64,000 nucleotides of DNA from Rana temporaria (GCF_905171775.1 NC_053492.1:301361865-301425864); one strand, 5' to 3'; shown: positions 21,700 to 32,869, counted from the first letter of the stretch. Made by a program: numbers and translations. The notes: generated by a model not told the origin, from the sequence alone.

Positions 21700-24600
21700 A
21701 ATGGAGTCTGTGGACAGGTGCACTCTTTGATCCATTACAAGCCCTTCAGCAGCACTGGATACAGGACAGGCCAGTATCTAAATTGCATATTGAGCAAGTT
21801 CTGGCCAGTGATCCATCCTCAAGACCCAATAACCCAGTGGATTCTCTGTTGGAAAGCTCTCCAAGTCTGTTCTTGCCCTAGATATTCCTGCACCATATAA
21901 TACAGACTTTGGCGCTTAGGACTGAAAAATTGTTTATCCGGCCACCTTCTCCACCGCTCTTCCTCTGACTGAATGAAGCCTCAGCAACATGTTGTCCAGC
22001 ACCAGGAAATGGTAACCTTCCAGGGTGTAGAAATACATTACACAAACCTTTCTTCAAGGCCTCCTAAAGATGTTTCATCCTCTGCTCCCCCTGCGAAGGC
22101 AGGATGAGTTCTGCAACTTTACCCTTGTAATGTGGACCAAGAAAGGGTTGCCAGCCAGTAATGATCCCTCTCTTTGATACCAAAAATCCTAGGATCCTTT
22201 TGCTGGCTTTGTAGAATCAGGGAGGCCATGCAGCGTAAGTTTTTTTTTTTCTTGAGCAGGGAATGAGGGTATAGGCCTGCTTTCACATTCCCCCTCTTCT
22301 TTTTTCTCTTGCTTAATATCTAGATGGCCCAGGAGAATTAAGAAAATATGCTGCAGTATAGATTAACTTTTAAATGCACGTTAAGGGATGGATCCATTCA
22401 TGTACCTATATTTTTTTTTCTTTTATGTATTTTTGTGTATTGTTAGATTGTTTTGTATTTTTATGAATATTTTTCAAATTGTTTTGCAAAGTATGTAAGA
22501 TTTTTATCTGTAAAAAATGTAATAAAAAATATTTAAAACAGAAAAAGTTTGCAGAGGCATTCGATTCTGAGTCCTCTGGGTCACTAAGGATCACATTATC
22601 TGTAACTACCTTCTCCCAGCCACGTACAACTACTTGGATTTCTGGGGACTGAAAACCATCCCTTGAAGACTGCTGCTGAGTGTTATACTCTACATCCATG
22701 CTGACACAATCCTCCTCCTCTTCTTTATGTGTGTTTGGCAGGCCCGCAGGAATGCTATCTGGATAAAGGGGGCCTTGAGACAAAAGGAAGTCCTCCTCTT
22801 CCTCCTCCTGTTCTGCCTCAAGTGCCCTGTCCATGATTCCACGAAGCCTGTGCTCCAGCAGGAAGACTAGAGGGGCAGTGTCACTGATGCATGCATTGTC
22901 GCTGCCCACAATCCTTGTGGCCTCAAATGGTGATAGGACAGTGCATACATCCTTAATCTGTAGCCACTGGCATGGCGAAAAGAAGCCAAGCTCCCCTGAC
23001 CCTGTCATGGTGCCATACTCGCACAGGTACTCATTAATGGCCCACTACTGTGTGTGCAGCCGCTGCAGAATCGCCAAGATCGAGTTCCACCTGGTGGGCA
23101 TGTCGCAAATGAGGCAGGTGGTGGGCAGGTTGCATTTCCTTTGAATATCAGACAGCTGAGCACTGGCATTGTATGACTAGCGGAAATGACCAAAGACTTT
23201 CCTGGCCTGCCTCAGGAGATCTTGTAAGACTGGGTACCTGGTCAAGAACCGCTGCTTCACCAAATTCAGGACGTGTGCCAAACATGGAACATGGGTCAAG
23301 TGTCCCTGTCGGAGGAAGGAGAGAAGGTTGGTGCCATTGTCACATACATCCATTCCTGGCTAAAGCTAACATGGTGTCAACCATCTCTGAGCCTGCATCT
23401 GCAGAGCTGACAGAAATCTCCTTCCCAGTGTGACTTCTGTCCCCTAGGCAGACCAACTCAAGCATCGCATAGCATCTTTTAGCTTGACTGCTTGCGTAGC
23501 TTCTTGAATGCTTCCCAGCACTGCTGGTTCAGAGGACAATTCTGCAGAGGAGGCAATATAGGAAGAAGAAGAGGAGGGGGTGGATGAGAGAGCTGAGGCA
23601 GAATCAGTACTAGCATTTTGGAGGCGTGGTGGTGGAACAAGCTCCAACAACACTGAACTCCATCCTGCATCGTTCCCAGCTGCCAGCAGAGTTACCCAGT
23701 TTGCCGTGAAGGAAAGGTAACGTCCCTGCCTGCTGGACCATGAGTCAGCGGTAATATGAACCTTACAGCTGATTGTCCTGTACGACAAGGCCAAAACATT
23801 GGCTTCCACATGTCGGTAGAGAGACCTGGAATGGCCTTCCGTGAAAATAAATGGTGTTTTGGAACCTGCCACTGAGGTACAGCACATTCCACATATTCAT
23901 GAAATGGGGCAGAGTCTACCAGCTGAAAAGGCAACAGTTGCAGTGCAATTTGGCCAAGTCAGCTTTTAGATGCTGAGCATGTGATGGCTGGGACCACATT
24001 TTTCTTGCGGTTCAGCAACTGAGGTGGGGAAATTTGCCTGCTAAAATCCATTGTTAGTGTGCTGAATGCAGATTGGTTGCAAGTACTTGGGACACCTATT
24101 ACTATACCTTCATTTCTCTAAGTGCAGATTTTTGAGGGGACTGGAGGTATAGTAGGGTTGGATCCCAGATAAGGAGCAAGGAGAAGTCTGCCTTGTTCTA
24201 TGATGTGGGTCTTTCAAGTGCTGTTGCCAACGGACTGAATGTCAGGTCATCATATGTCTGATCAAGCATGTGGTGTCCATGCGGCTGCTGTTCTGGTCAC
24301 TCTTGATCCGCTTCAGACATACAGTAGGTTGCAAACAGCAACGGTGCGATCTTCTGCACATGTGTCGAAAAAGGGGCCCACACCAAGGAACTTTTAATAG
24401 TGAGCGGGGAGTCAGCAGCGCCCTGTACCTGCGAAGCTCTGCGGTGTGATGCAATAGGGTGGCTGCCCTTAAGCTGCCCCCTAGACGACATCCTGTCTCA
24501 TTGGGGTTGTGCTTCCTCCTCTTCCTCCTCACTTCTCTCAGGCACCCAAGTACAGTCAGTAACCTCAACATTCCCTTCCTCCTCATCACTGAGGCAAACT

Positions 24601-24700
24601 TGGCAGTATTCTGCAGCTGGAGGAACATGAATGCCAGTTTTTTGTCCTCCTGTGGCACCCGCTCTCTCGGCGGCTCACATTACTCCCTTCCTCAACCTAT
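21700..24700 (-). pseudogene. hAT-family transposase (BED zinc finger type), degenerate
   Basis: Minus strand, N to C. A BED-like finger remnant lies near 24240-24400. Next come PFQLVDSAPFHEYVE (23930), VHITADSWSSRQGRYLSFT (first catalytic Asp, about 23745) and VCDNGTNLLSFLRQG (second Asp codon at 23339-23341). They are followed by HVPCLAHVLNLV and MPTRWNSILAILQRL (Trp near 23088), then LLEHRLRGIMDRALEAEQ (22840). That order is diagnostic of hAT transposases. In-frame stops (near 23178 and 23047), frameshifts and a 0.3-kb insertion at 22243 show it is dead. The C-terminal dimerisation part should lie at 21700-22240 but was not clearly read. Simple acidic and serine stretches are expanded. Confidence 0.85.
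22243..22544 (+). mobile_element. Probable retroposon 3' end inserted in the hAT transposase
   Basis: Flanked by AAGTTT at 22237-22242 and 22545-22550. The right side has ATGTAATAAAAAATATTTAAAA, which looks like a polyadenylation signal and tail. It splits transposase sequence that should run from CATGCAGCG to GCAGAGGCATTCG. This explains why the minus-strand frame from 23008 reads into low-complexity residues before 22550. Confidence 0.5.
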
Positions 24701-25155
24701 GAACCAACATTGGAGCCTTCAAATCTCTGCGAATCCTTCAGCAGCACTGTGGTCGAATAATTCTGGGGACTCCTCCGTGCATGATGCTGGGGCTTTCGGA
24801 AGGACTGACTGTGGACAAGGAGCCGGTAAAATAGGCCGATTTGGCAGCTGTGCTGGCAGGCAAACTACACTGAGCCTGGGTGACAGAGGATGAGGAGGAT
24901 GAGGACGGCTTTGTTATCCACTCCACCAACTCTTCTGCATGTTGTGGCTCAATAACACGGCCAGCAGCAGAAAAAAAAGGACAATCGTGCTCCACTACCA
25001 CCTGCAGAGGATGCACTGACCATGACCACCACTGTTGACTGTAGACACAGAGGCTGCTCGCCCTGTTTTAGTGGCCTGTGAGAGTCTGCATTTCCTTGGT
25101 GGCCTTCTGGACAGGATGTATTTTTTGTTTTGCAACACCACACTACACTGTATTA

Positions 25156-25279
25156 CAGTATCTCACAAAAGTAAGTACACCCCTATTTTTTTTGTAAATA
25201 TTTTATTATATATTATATGTGACAACACTGAAGAAATTACACTTTGCTACAATATAAAGTAGTGAGTGAACAGCCTGTA
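25156..25279 (+). mobile_element. Truncated Tc1/mariner-type element end
   Basis: TA then CAGTATCTCACAAAAGTAAG, ACACCCC, and GTGACAACACTGAAGAAATT. This resembles the start of a widespread vertebrate Tc1-type repeat. It stops where TGCCGCGTACACATGG begins at 25283, so a later insertion or junction removed the rest. A smaller piece of the same end is inside 20412-21322. Confidence 0.65.
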
Positions 25280-25282
25280 TAA

Positions 25283-26610
25283 TGCCGCGTACACATGGTT
25301 GGAATTTCCGACAACAAATGTTTGAGAGCTGGTTCTCAATTTTCCCAACAACAAAAGTCATTTTCGGTAATTTTGATTGTGTGTAGGCAATACACGCATG
25401 CTCTGAATCAAGTACGAGACGGAATCGCTCGGTCTGGTAAAACTAGCGTTCGTAATGGAGATAGCACATTTGTCACGCTGCAAATTTTTCGATATTTTAA
25501 TGCAGTGGATTCTTTTTTTCTTTCTAATGCTAGAATAATGAAGTTGTTTTGCTGCTGATATTCACACAGAGTTCTGACAAACATATTTCTTTATTATTTC
25601 TTGTGATCTGAATAATATATATTTTTTTCAAGCCAGATCTCCATAATAGTGTTTTAATTTTTTTTATAGTGATATTTTTTACTTTTTTTTTATTTTAATC
25701 AAGATCTCCTGTTTTTTTAAAAATTATTTTTAAATTATTTTCTAAATCAAGGTGGTTGGTGTTGGTGTCCCTTGTTAATTTGACATTGTATTTTTAAAAC
25801 GTACCTGCCTACTCACAAACAAACTGTCCTTTTTGAAGAAAAACACATAGGCAAGTATTTGAGAAAAACATATATACATTTATTATGGGTCATAACAAAA
25901 GAAAGAGGAAGGCAACACTGGATACATTGTTGAAATAGGCGGAGCCTTTGTAGCCCAGGGCACACATCAACTATTTGAAAATCAAAATTGGTAGCCTGAG
26001 ATGTCCATATAACAGGGAGCACAATCTGGTCCAGGACTCCGAGAGATCGGGAACAGCAGCAGATGACATATATGTCCCTAGGCTGTGGTCATACAACAGC
26101 CTGCATCTTTTGTCAGACCAGACTGAACTCAGGCCATCACTTTCTTGTCTTCCTTACACACTTCCTTCCAGGCTGTGGCTCTGGTGGTAGAGTTGGTCGA
26201 ACTCACAAATGTTGATTTTTCTTGTGAGTTTGCCCCTCAACCCCTTATTTAGGGCCATATAAATGACTTCCTCACAGATGAGGCATTGGCCCTCCTCGAT
26301 TTCCTACATTGTGCATGCTGCCATGCAGGCATAGGCCTCTTGAAGGTTGGAGGGGAGGTTCTGAGGGCCGCATTAGCCTCCCGAATGAGGCCGAGTGCTG
26401 CCTCCTCCACATTCCTCCCCTTCCTGGGCCTTTTGGTTGAAAGGCAGAGGGGAGGCACCTGTGATTCTGTCAGACTACTGGGCCGGCCACCTCCTGGCTG
26501 CCACTTACCCCCGCCACCTCCTGGCTGCCACTTCCCCCTGCCACCACCTGGCTGCCACTTTCCACAGCCTCCTCCGGGCTGAGGCTTTCCTGTGTAAAAA
26601 AAAAGGACAT
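25283..26610 (-). mobile_element. Possible Harbinger-like element remnant
   Basis: Begins TGCCGCGTACACATGGTTGG after TAA at 25280-25282, so it has the same terminal motif and flank as the palindromic MITEs. Instead of a short palindrome it continues for over 1 kb and includes a minus-strand coding-like block at 26200-26600. The right terminus was not found. Assignment to Harbinger rests on the shared end and the TAA flank. Confidence 0.4.
26190..26600 (-). pseudogene. Unrecognised coding-like remnant with CCACCTCCTGGCTGCCACTT repeats
   Basis: A minus-strand frame reads KRPRKGRNVEEAALGLIREA and continues in a shifted frame as EEGQCLICEEVIYMALNKG. Upstream, four copies of a roughly 24-bp unit (CCACCTCCTGGCTGCCACTT) encode Gly/Pro-rich repeats at 26486-26580. 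The acidic/Leu helix followed by a second helix could be the accessory DNA-binding protein of a Harbinger element, but I do not recognise a defined domain. A frameshift and a stop are present. Confidence 0.35.
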
Positions 26611-27329
26611 AGTTTTAGTTTTTGGTTCATCAATCACATACAATTTTCAGCTCATGACCGTTGCAAATTGAATGTAAATAAACAGAAAATACTCTCATGG
26701 GACTGGAGACAGAAATGGTAGCCTATAACTACCAACAAACAATATAGTGGAGTAAACTTGGCCGCCAGCCTTTATTATTGGTATTATATTTTATTTGTTA
26801 ACCTCTTGACCACTGGGCACTTAAACACCCTTCCTAACCAGACAAATTTTCAGCTTTCGGTGCTCTCACATTTTGAATGACAATTACTCAGTCATGCAAC
26901 ATTGTACCAATATGAAATTTCCATCCTTTTTTTCCCACAAATAGAGCTTTCTTTTGGTGGTATTTGATCACCTGTGGGTTTTTTATTTTTTGTGATATAA
27001 ATGAAAAAAGACTGAAAATTTGGTAAAAAAAATGAATTTTTCTTCATTTCTATTATAAAATATTGCAAATAAGTCATTTTTCTTCATAAATTTTGGCAAA
27101 AATGTATACTGCTACATATCGTTAGTAAAAATAACCCAAATTAGTGGATATTATTTAGTCTGGGTGAAAGTTATAGGATCTACAAGCTATGGTGCCAATC
27201 ACTGAAAATTGATCAATTTGATCACACCTGATGTGCTGACAGCCTATCTCATTTCTTGAGACCCTAACAAGCCAGCAAAGTACAAATACCCCCCAAATGA
27301 CCCCTTTTTAGAATGTAGACATCCCAAGG

Positions 27330-28830
27330 TAGTTAGTAAGAGGCATAGTTAGTTTTTTGAAGTTGTCATTTTTTCCCACAATTCTTTGCAAAATTAAGAT
27401 TTTTTTTTATTTTTATTTTTTTCACACCAAATTGTCATTATAACAGGTTATTTCTCTCACATGGCATGTACATTCCACAAATGACACCCCAAAATATATT
27501 CTCCTACTCCTCCTGAGTATGGCGATACCACATGTGTGAGACTTTTACACAGCATGACCACATACAGAGGCCCAACACCGAAGTAGCAACTTCAAGCATT
27601 CTAGGAGCATAAATTACACATCTAATCTCTCAACCACCTATTACACTTTTGAAGACCCTGGAGCACCAGGACAATGGAAACGCCCACAAAGTGACCCCAT
27701 TTTGGAAAGCTAACACCCCAACGTATAATCTATAAAGGCATAATGAGTCTTTTGAACAGTTCATTTTTTTCCAGATGTTTTTGGAAAATGTGGAAAAAAA
27801 TAAAAACGCATTTTTTTTTACAGAAAGTTGTCCATTTATAGGATATTTCCAACACATAGCATGTACATAGAAAAAATTACACCCCAAAATATATTCTGCT
27901 GCTCCTCCTGAGTATGGCGATACCACATGTGTGAGACTTTTACACAGCGTGGCCACATACAGAGGCCCAACACCGAAGTAGCAACTTCAAGCATTCTAGG
28001 AGCATAAATTACACATCTAATCTCTCAACCACCTATTACACTTTTGAAGGCCCTGGAGCAGCAGGACAATGGAAACGCCCACAAAGTGACCCCATTTTGG
28101 AAAGCTAACACCCCAACGTATAATCTATGAGGCATAATGAGTCTTTTGAACAGTTCATTTTTTTCCAGATGTTTTTGGAAAATGTGGAAAAAAATTAAAA
28201 CGCATTTTTTTTTACAGAAAGTTGTCCATTTATAGGATATTTCCAACACATAGCATGTACATAGAAAAAATTACACCCCAAAATATATTCTGCTGCTCCT
28301 CCTGAGTATGGCGATACCACATGTGTGAGACTTTTACACAGCGTGGCCACATACAGAGGCCCAACACCGAAGTAGCAACTTCAAGCATTCTAGGAGCATA
28401 AATTACACATCTAATCTCTCAACCACCTATTACACTTTTGAAGGCCCTGGAGCACCAAGACAATGGAAACCCCCACAAAGTGACCCCATTTTGGAAAGAT
28501 AACACTCCAACGTATAATCTATGAGGCATAATGAGTCTTTTGAAAAGTTCATCTTTTTCCAGAAGTTTGGGGAAAATGTGGAAAAAAAATGAAAACGCAT
28601 TTTTTTTACACAAAGTTGTCCATTTATAAGATATTTCCAACACATAGCATGTACATAGCCAAAATGACACCCCAAAATATATTCTCCTGCTCCTCCCGAG
28701 TATGACGATACCACATGTGTGAGAATTTTACACAGCCTGGCCACATAGAGGCCCAACATCCAAGAAGAACCATCAAGTGTTCTAGGGACATAAATTACGC
28801 ATTTAATTTCCTTACAATCTATCCCATTTT
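27330..28830 (+). repeat. 394-bp tandem repeats inside piggyBac
   Basis: The word GAGTATGGCGATACCACATG recurs near 27515, 27910, 28304 and (as GAGTATGACG) 28698, a constant spacing of 394-395 bases. The middle copies are nearly identical and the outer ones more diverged. Minus-strand frames repeated in each copy (ending FKSVIGG) are repeat translations. The flanks continue into the element's left terminal region. Confidence 0.92.
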
Positions 28831-29339
28831 TGAAGGCCCTTCATATTTCTAGCATATACATACCAAAAATTACACCCTAAAATACATTTTGCTGAGTAAT
28901 GGGTAAACAAAATATTACCTGTGGTTTTAGTAGTCCAGTTGTCCACAGGAGGAGAGCCCTGATCCAGGCAGCAGGCAGGGACGTGGTCAGCGTCGGTGAA
29001 TGGAATTGTCCAGGCAGAAATATTGTCCATAGTCAGTACTGGCAGGGTTACAGTCCAGGGTCAGTGCAAGTAGAGACATTGCCAGCAGTGCCAAAATATT
29101 GGTCCTGGTAGTAAGCAGGAACATGGTCCAAGTAGCAGGCCAGGAAAGAAGGGGGACAGGGGTAGAGGCTTCTCCCACCCAAATCTCTTTGAAGCCTCCG
29201 GGCAACCAGACCCTAATCCGGGAATGAGAAAACTAAAAAAATAGTTTTTTCATCCAGAAAAACAATTCTGGAGCCCCTCACATATGTGAGACCCCTGTGT
29301 TCCCACTAGCATAGCAGGGTAAAAGATCAATCCAAGGGG

Positions 29340-29635
29340 CAGGCAAAAAGCGTGGTCAAACAGTCCAGGGTCAGTTCCAGAGCGGGCAGAAGTAGGTACA
29401 GTTTAGTGTTAGGCAGAAGCATAGTCGTATAACAGGCCAGGGTCAGTTCCAGAGCAGGCAGAGGTAGGTACAGTTTAGCGTTGGACAGAAGAGTAGTCGT
29501 ATAACAAGCCAGGGTCGGTTCCGGAGCAGGCAGAGGTAGGTACAGTTTATCGTTAGGCAGAAGAGTAGTCGTATAACAAGCCAGGGTCAGTTCTGGAGCA
29601 GGCAGCGGTATGTACAGTGGCATAAGAGGTGTGGC
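29340..29635 (+). repeat. 72-bp minisatellite next to the transposase stop
   Basis: About four units with CCAGGGTCAGTTCC starting at 29364, 29437, 29509 and 29581. Each includes AGAGTAGTCGTATAACAAG and GGTAGGTACAGTTTA. The 72-base period keeps a minus-strand frame open; that frame is not a gene. It lies just downstream of the transposase coding end. Confidence 0.92.
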
Positions 29636-29666
29636 GGTAAATGACAATTACGTTTACCATACTTTC

Positions 29667-31550
29667 CTAATAATTTAGAAAAGAATGGTAACGGCGGAAA
29701 CATTGATTGAAACAAAGGCCTGGTTGGGAAGGACAGTCAGGGCAATAATATATAGTGTCTCTTCTAGTTCCTGCTTTGGTGCACACACGGCATCTCTTCT
29801 GACGTTTTCGGCCTGATTCATGGGGGGGGATTTTCTCAATATAGTGTCGTTCATGGAGTCTGCTCACGCAATCAGAGCGAATGACATCTGGTGAATCTTC
29901 AGGGTACAAAAGGGAGGAGACAATTTCTTCTTGGTAATAAAGATAAGATAAGGGGTTACTTGTAGATTTACGGTAAACGACATAAGTGTTGTAAATGGCC
30001 AAACTGAAAAGATATATGGAGACCTTTTTGTACCAATAGCGGCTTTTTCTTGTGGGAAGGTATGGTTCGAGCATCTGATCATTGAAATCGACTCCCCCCA
30101 TGAACAGATTATAGTCATGAACACATGCCGGTTTTTGGACAGGGCCGTTTCTTTTGGGGATTTCCACGTAGGTGTCATTATGTATCGTTGAGAGCATGTG
30201 GACGTTTCGTTTGTCCCTCCACCGGATAGCCAATACTTCTTCATTCCGCAAAGACGCCGTCTCCCCTTTTTGCAGTCTTTCCATAATGAGCCTTTGCGGG
30301 AAACCCTTCCTATTGGGTCGCACTGTACCACACGCTGGAGTGCCCATCCGGTGAAGGTTGCGGAAGAGGGGCAAGCTAGTATAGAAGTTATCCACATAAA
30401 GGTGGTAACCCTTTCCAAGGAGTGGATATACTAGCTCCCAAACAATCTTTCCGCTGGCTCCGATATATTCTGGACATTCAGGGGGCTGCAGTTGGGTGTC
30501 CTTCCCTTCGTAGACCCGGAAGGCGTAGACATACCCCGTGACCCGGTCACATAGCTTGTAGAGCTTAACCCCATATCGGGCCCTTTTGTTTGGGATAAAC
30601 TGCTTGATGCCAAGCCTGCCTGTGAAGTGGACCAATGACTCATCCACGGAAATATTTTGGTCGGGGACAAATAACTGGGGAAATTTCTCTGAGAAAAAGT
30701 TTAGAAGTGGCCGAATTTTAAATAATTTGTCCTGTGATGGGTCATTTCGGGGAGGGCACTGGTCGTTGTCATTGTAATGGAGGAAACGCATTATCCTGTG
30801 GTATCTGGTTCTTGACATAATGGATGAAAAGACTGGCATGTGGTGGATGGGTTTTTTGGACCAATATGAGTATGATTCATTTTTTTTTGAGAGCCCCATG
30901 TTGAACGTTAGGCCTAAAAATAATTTAAATTCCTCCACTGTCAATGCTTTCCATTGATAGGGACGGGCGTAACTTGAATCAGGGTTGTCTCTTATGAATT
31001 GCTGTGCATAGAGGTTGCACTGGGCCACGATGGAGGATAATAGGTCTGGGGTAAAAACTAAATTAAAAAAATCAATAGGGGCAAAGTTCTCTGTGTTCAC
31101 CTGAACACCTGGCTGGGCGGTGAAAGGGGGGACGTTTGCTGCTCCGGAATTGGGGGGAAGCCATGTAGGGTTTTCAAGGGCATAGGGAAGGCTGGCATGG
31201 GTCCTAACCCTTTGGGGCTGAGATGACACTCTGCTGGTTATTGGCCTTTGCTGCAGTGGTACTTCATTTCTCCTGGATGGTACTGAGCTGCTAGTTGATG
31301 CCACTGTATTTCTGGCGGATGGCTGCGAGCTGCTGGTTGATGCCACAGCGCTACTTGTGGTAGCCTGCTGCCCCATGTCAGAACGCCTTCGTTTCATGGG
31401 CACACTTTGCTCTTCCTCTGAATCTGTAGAAGACCCAGTGCTTCCAACCGGTTCATATTCTGAATCAGAATCAGAGAGCTCCCCGCTGCTCTCGTCGGTC
31501 AAGCACATATGTTCGTATGCCTGCTGAGTGGTAAAAAACCTTTTTGCCAT
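29667..31550 (-). CDS. piggyBac transposase, apparently intact
   Basis: 627 codons from the Met at 31550 (MAKRFFTTQQAYEHM). The open frame extends to 31763, but those 71 residues (HQCTLI-type) are translated minisatellite, so the downstream Met is preferred. It is a DDE-type cut-and-paste transposase acting on TTAA sites in the nucleus. The N-terminus (residues 15-60) is acidic/Ser-rich, then a basic KRRR. The core starts at about 155. Catalytic acids fit D303 (NISVDESLVHF), D387 (HLYVDNFYTS) and D488 (GGVDFNDQM), with D491 beside the last. The C-terminal cysteine-rich domain has C587, C590, C603, C606, C613, C617 and H622. No stop or frameshift is seen and length is normal (about 590-640). 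It resembles the Uribo/PGBD4-like frog group from memory; that is inference. No polyadenylation signal is obvious within 100 bases of the TAG stop. Confidence 0.93.
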   Translation of the reverse strand: MAKRFFTTQQAYEHMCLTDESSGELSDSDSEYEPVGSTGSSTDSEEEQSVPMKRRRSDMGQQATTSSAVASTSSSQPSARNTVASTSSSVPSRRNEVPLQQRPITSRVSSQPQRVRTHASLPYALENPTWLPPNSGAANVPPFTAQPGVQVNTENFAPIDFFNLVFTPDLLSSIVAQCNLYAQQFIRDNPDSSYARPYQWKALTVEEFKLFLGLTFNMGLSKKNESYSYWSKKPIHHMPVFSSIMSRTRYHRIMRFLHYNDNDQCPPRNDPSQDKLFKIRPLLNFFSEKFPQLFVPDQNISVDESLVHFTGRLGIKQFIPNKRARYGVKLYKLCDRVTGYVYAFRVYEGKDTQLQPPECPEYIGASGKIVWELVYPLLGKGYHLYVDNFYTSLPLFRNLHRMGTPACGTVRPNRKGFPQRLIMERLQKGETASLRNEEVLAIRWRDKRNVHMLSTIHNDTYVEIPKRNGPVQKPACVHDYNLFMGGVDFNDQMLEPYLPTRKSRYWYKKVSIYLFSLAIYNTYVVYRKSTSNPLSYLYYQEEIVSSLLYPEDSPDVIRSDCVSRLHERHYIEKIPPHESGRKRQKRCRVCTKAGTRRDTIYYCPDCPSQPGLCFNQCFRRYHSFLNY

Positions 31551-31559
31551 ACTGGTGAC

Positions 31560-32530
31560 TGTGGGCTGTGGTGACAAACTATGGTAGGGAAACTGGAACA
31601 GATATGGCTGCACTGATGGGTGCTGATGAGATGAGGCTGGTCTAATGAGTGTGCACTGATGGGTACTGAGGGTGCACTGATGGGAACTGATGAGGGTGCA
31701 CTGATTATCTGCCACTGATATGCACTGATAAGGCGGCGGTGATGAGGATCCACTGATGAGCACTCACTTATGGGCACTATTGGGCACTCTAGTGGCACTG
31801 ATGAGCGCTGTAGTGGTGTAGATGAGCACTATAGTGGCGCTGATGTGGTACTGATGGCACTAATGTGGCACTGGGCACTGATGGCACCGATGGGCACTGT
31901 AGTGACACTGGGCACGGTAGTGGCACTGACGGAGCACTGGTGGCACTGATGGAGCACTGGTGGCACAAATGGGCACTGTAGTGGCACTGATGGTGCACTG
32001 ACGGACACTGGTGGCACAGATGAGCACTGGTGTAGCACTGATGAGCACTGACAGACACTGGCGGCACAGATGAGCACTGTAGTGGCACTGATGGAGCACT
32101 GACGGCACTGAGCACTGTAGTGGCACTGGTGGTGCACTGATTGGCACTGATGAGTACTGTAGTGGCACTGGGCACTGGTGTGGCACTGATGGACACTGGC
32201 AGCACCGATAAGCACTGTAGTGGCACTGGGCACGGTAGTGGCACTGACGGACACTGTAGTGGCACTTATGGACACTAGCAGCACCAATGGGCACTGAAGT
32301 GGCAGAGGTGGCACTGAAGTGGCAGAGGTGGCACTGGTGGGGACTGTATTGGCACTGGTGGAGACTGTATTGGCACTGGTGGGGACTGTATTGGCACTGG
32401 TGGGGACTGAAGTGGCACTGTAGGGGCACAGATGGGTACTGTAAGGGCACAGATGGGTACTGTGTGGCACAGATGGGTACTGTGTGGCACAGATGAGCAC
32501 TGCTAGGCACTGCTGGGCACAAGAAAAAAA
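31560..32530 (+). repeat. GGCACTGATG minisatellite upstream of the transposase
   Basis: Irregular short units of 9-22 bases built from GGCACTGATG, GGCACTGTAGT and GAGCACTG run for almost 1 kb. The first part overlaps the 5' extension of the transposase frame. The minus-strand frames of up to 235 codons here (Ser/Val/Cys/His-rich) are translated repeats. The promoter of the transposase should lie in or beyond this array; no TATA box was identified. Confidence 0.88.
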
Positions 32531-32869
32531 CGACACTCACTTTAAAATGTCTTCTCTCCTCACACTCTGTAACAGGGTGAGGAGAGAAGAGAAGGAGACC
32601 TTTGAGTGACCTGTTTTTGTTTACATATTGATCGCTCCCTCATTGGAGGGAGCGATCAGGTGGTGAAGAGCCGCTTTCATTGGCTCTTCACCGCGATCTC
32701 TGTTGCGCCGGGTCTCCTGGACCCGGCAAGCACACACACTCCCGCGAGCGCGTCGCAGGACGCGCGCGAGACACGGAGGTGCACGAGGACGTCCCAGGGA
32801 CGTCCTGTCACAATAACTCGGCCGCGCTGTAGCAGTATTTCTGCTATGGCGCGGTCGGCAAAAGGTTAA

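Larger units (their letters stand above)
19277..25150 (-). mobile_element. Decayed hAT transposon, right end missing
   Basis: Starts TAGGGATGAGCCGAACACC, the terminus shared with 35449 and 58484. Its first 350 bases align with the 35449 element: CTAATTTTAAAG, GCAAGTTATTG, GACCCGGGTCCTGCCCCAGG. A minisatellite, a degenerate hAT transposase on the minus strand and an upstream region follow, to about 25150. No GCTCATCCCTA end was found; the Tc1 fragment at 25156 lies where the right part stops. Treating all of this as one element is inference from family layout. Confidence 0.65.
26802..32865 (-). mobile_element. Complete piggyBac transposon
   Basis: TTAA target sites at 26798-26801 and 32866-32869. 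The inverted ends are CCTCTTGACCACTGGGC at the left and, read inward from the right, CCTTTTGCCGACCGCGCC. The element contains a full-length open transposase on the minus strand (29667-31550), an internal set of 394-bp tandem copies, a 72-bp minisatellite and a GGCACTGATG minisatellite upstream of the gene. The subterminal text (TTTGAATGACAATTACTCAG, CATGCAACATTGTACC) recurs in the MITEs at 33179 and 52970. At about 6.1 kb it is long for the superfamily because of these arrays. Confidence 0.85.

Noticed and set aside
22406..23008. The 200-codon minus frame as an intact acidic protein.
   Set aside because: Its first part is hAT transposase and its last part is an inserted retroposon tail; the flanking transposase contains stops and frameshifts.
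25021..26797. Right terminus of the hAT at 19277.
   Set aside because: I looked for GCTCATCCCTA or a diverged form and found none, so the element is reported as truncated.
31789..32540. Overlapping frames of 158, 235 and 226 codons on the minus strand.
   Set aside because: Ser/Val/Pro/Cys/His-rich text that repeats with the GGCACTGATG units; three frames open at once is a minisatellite effect.
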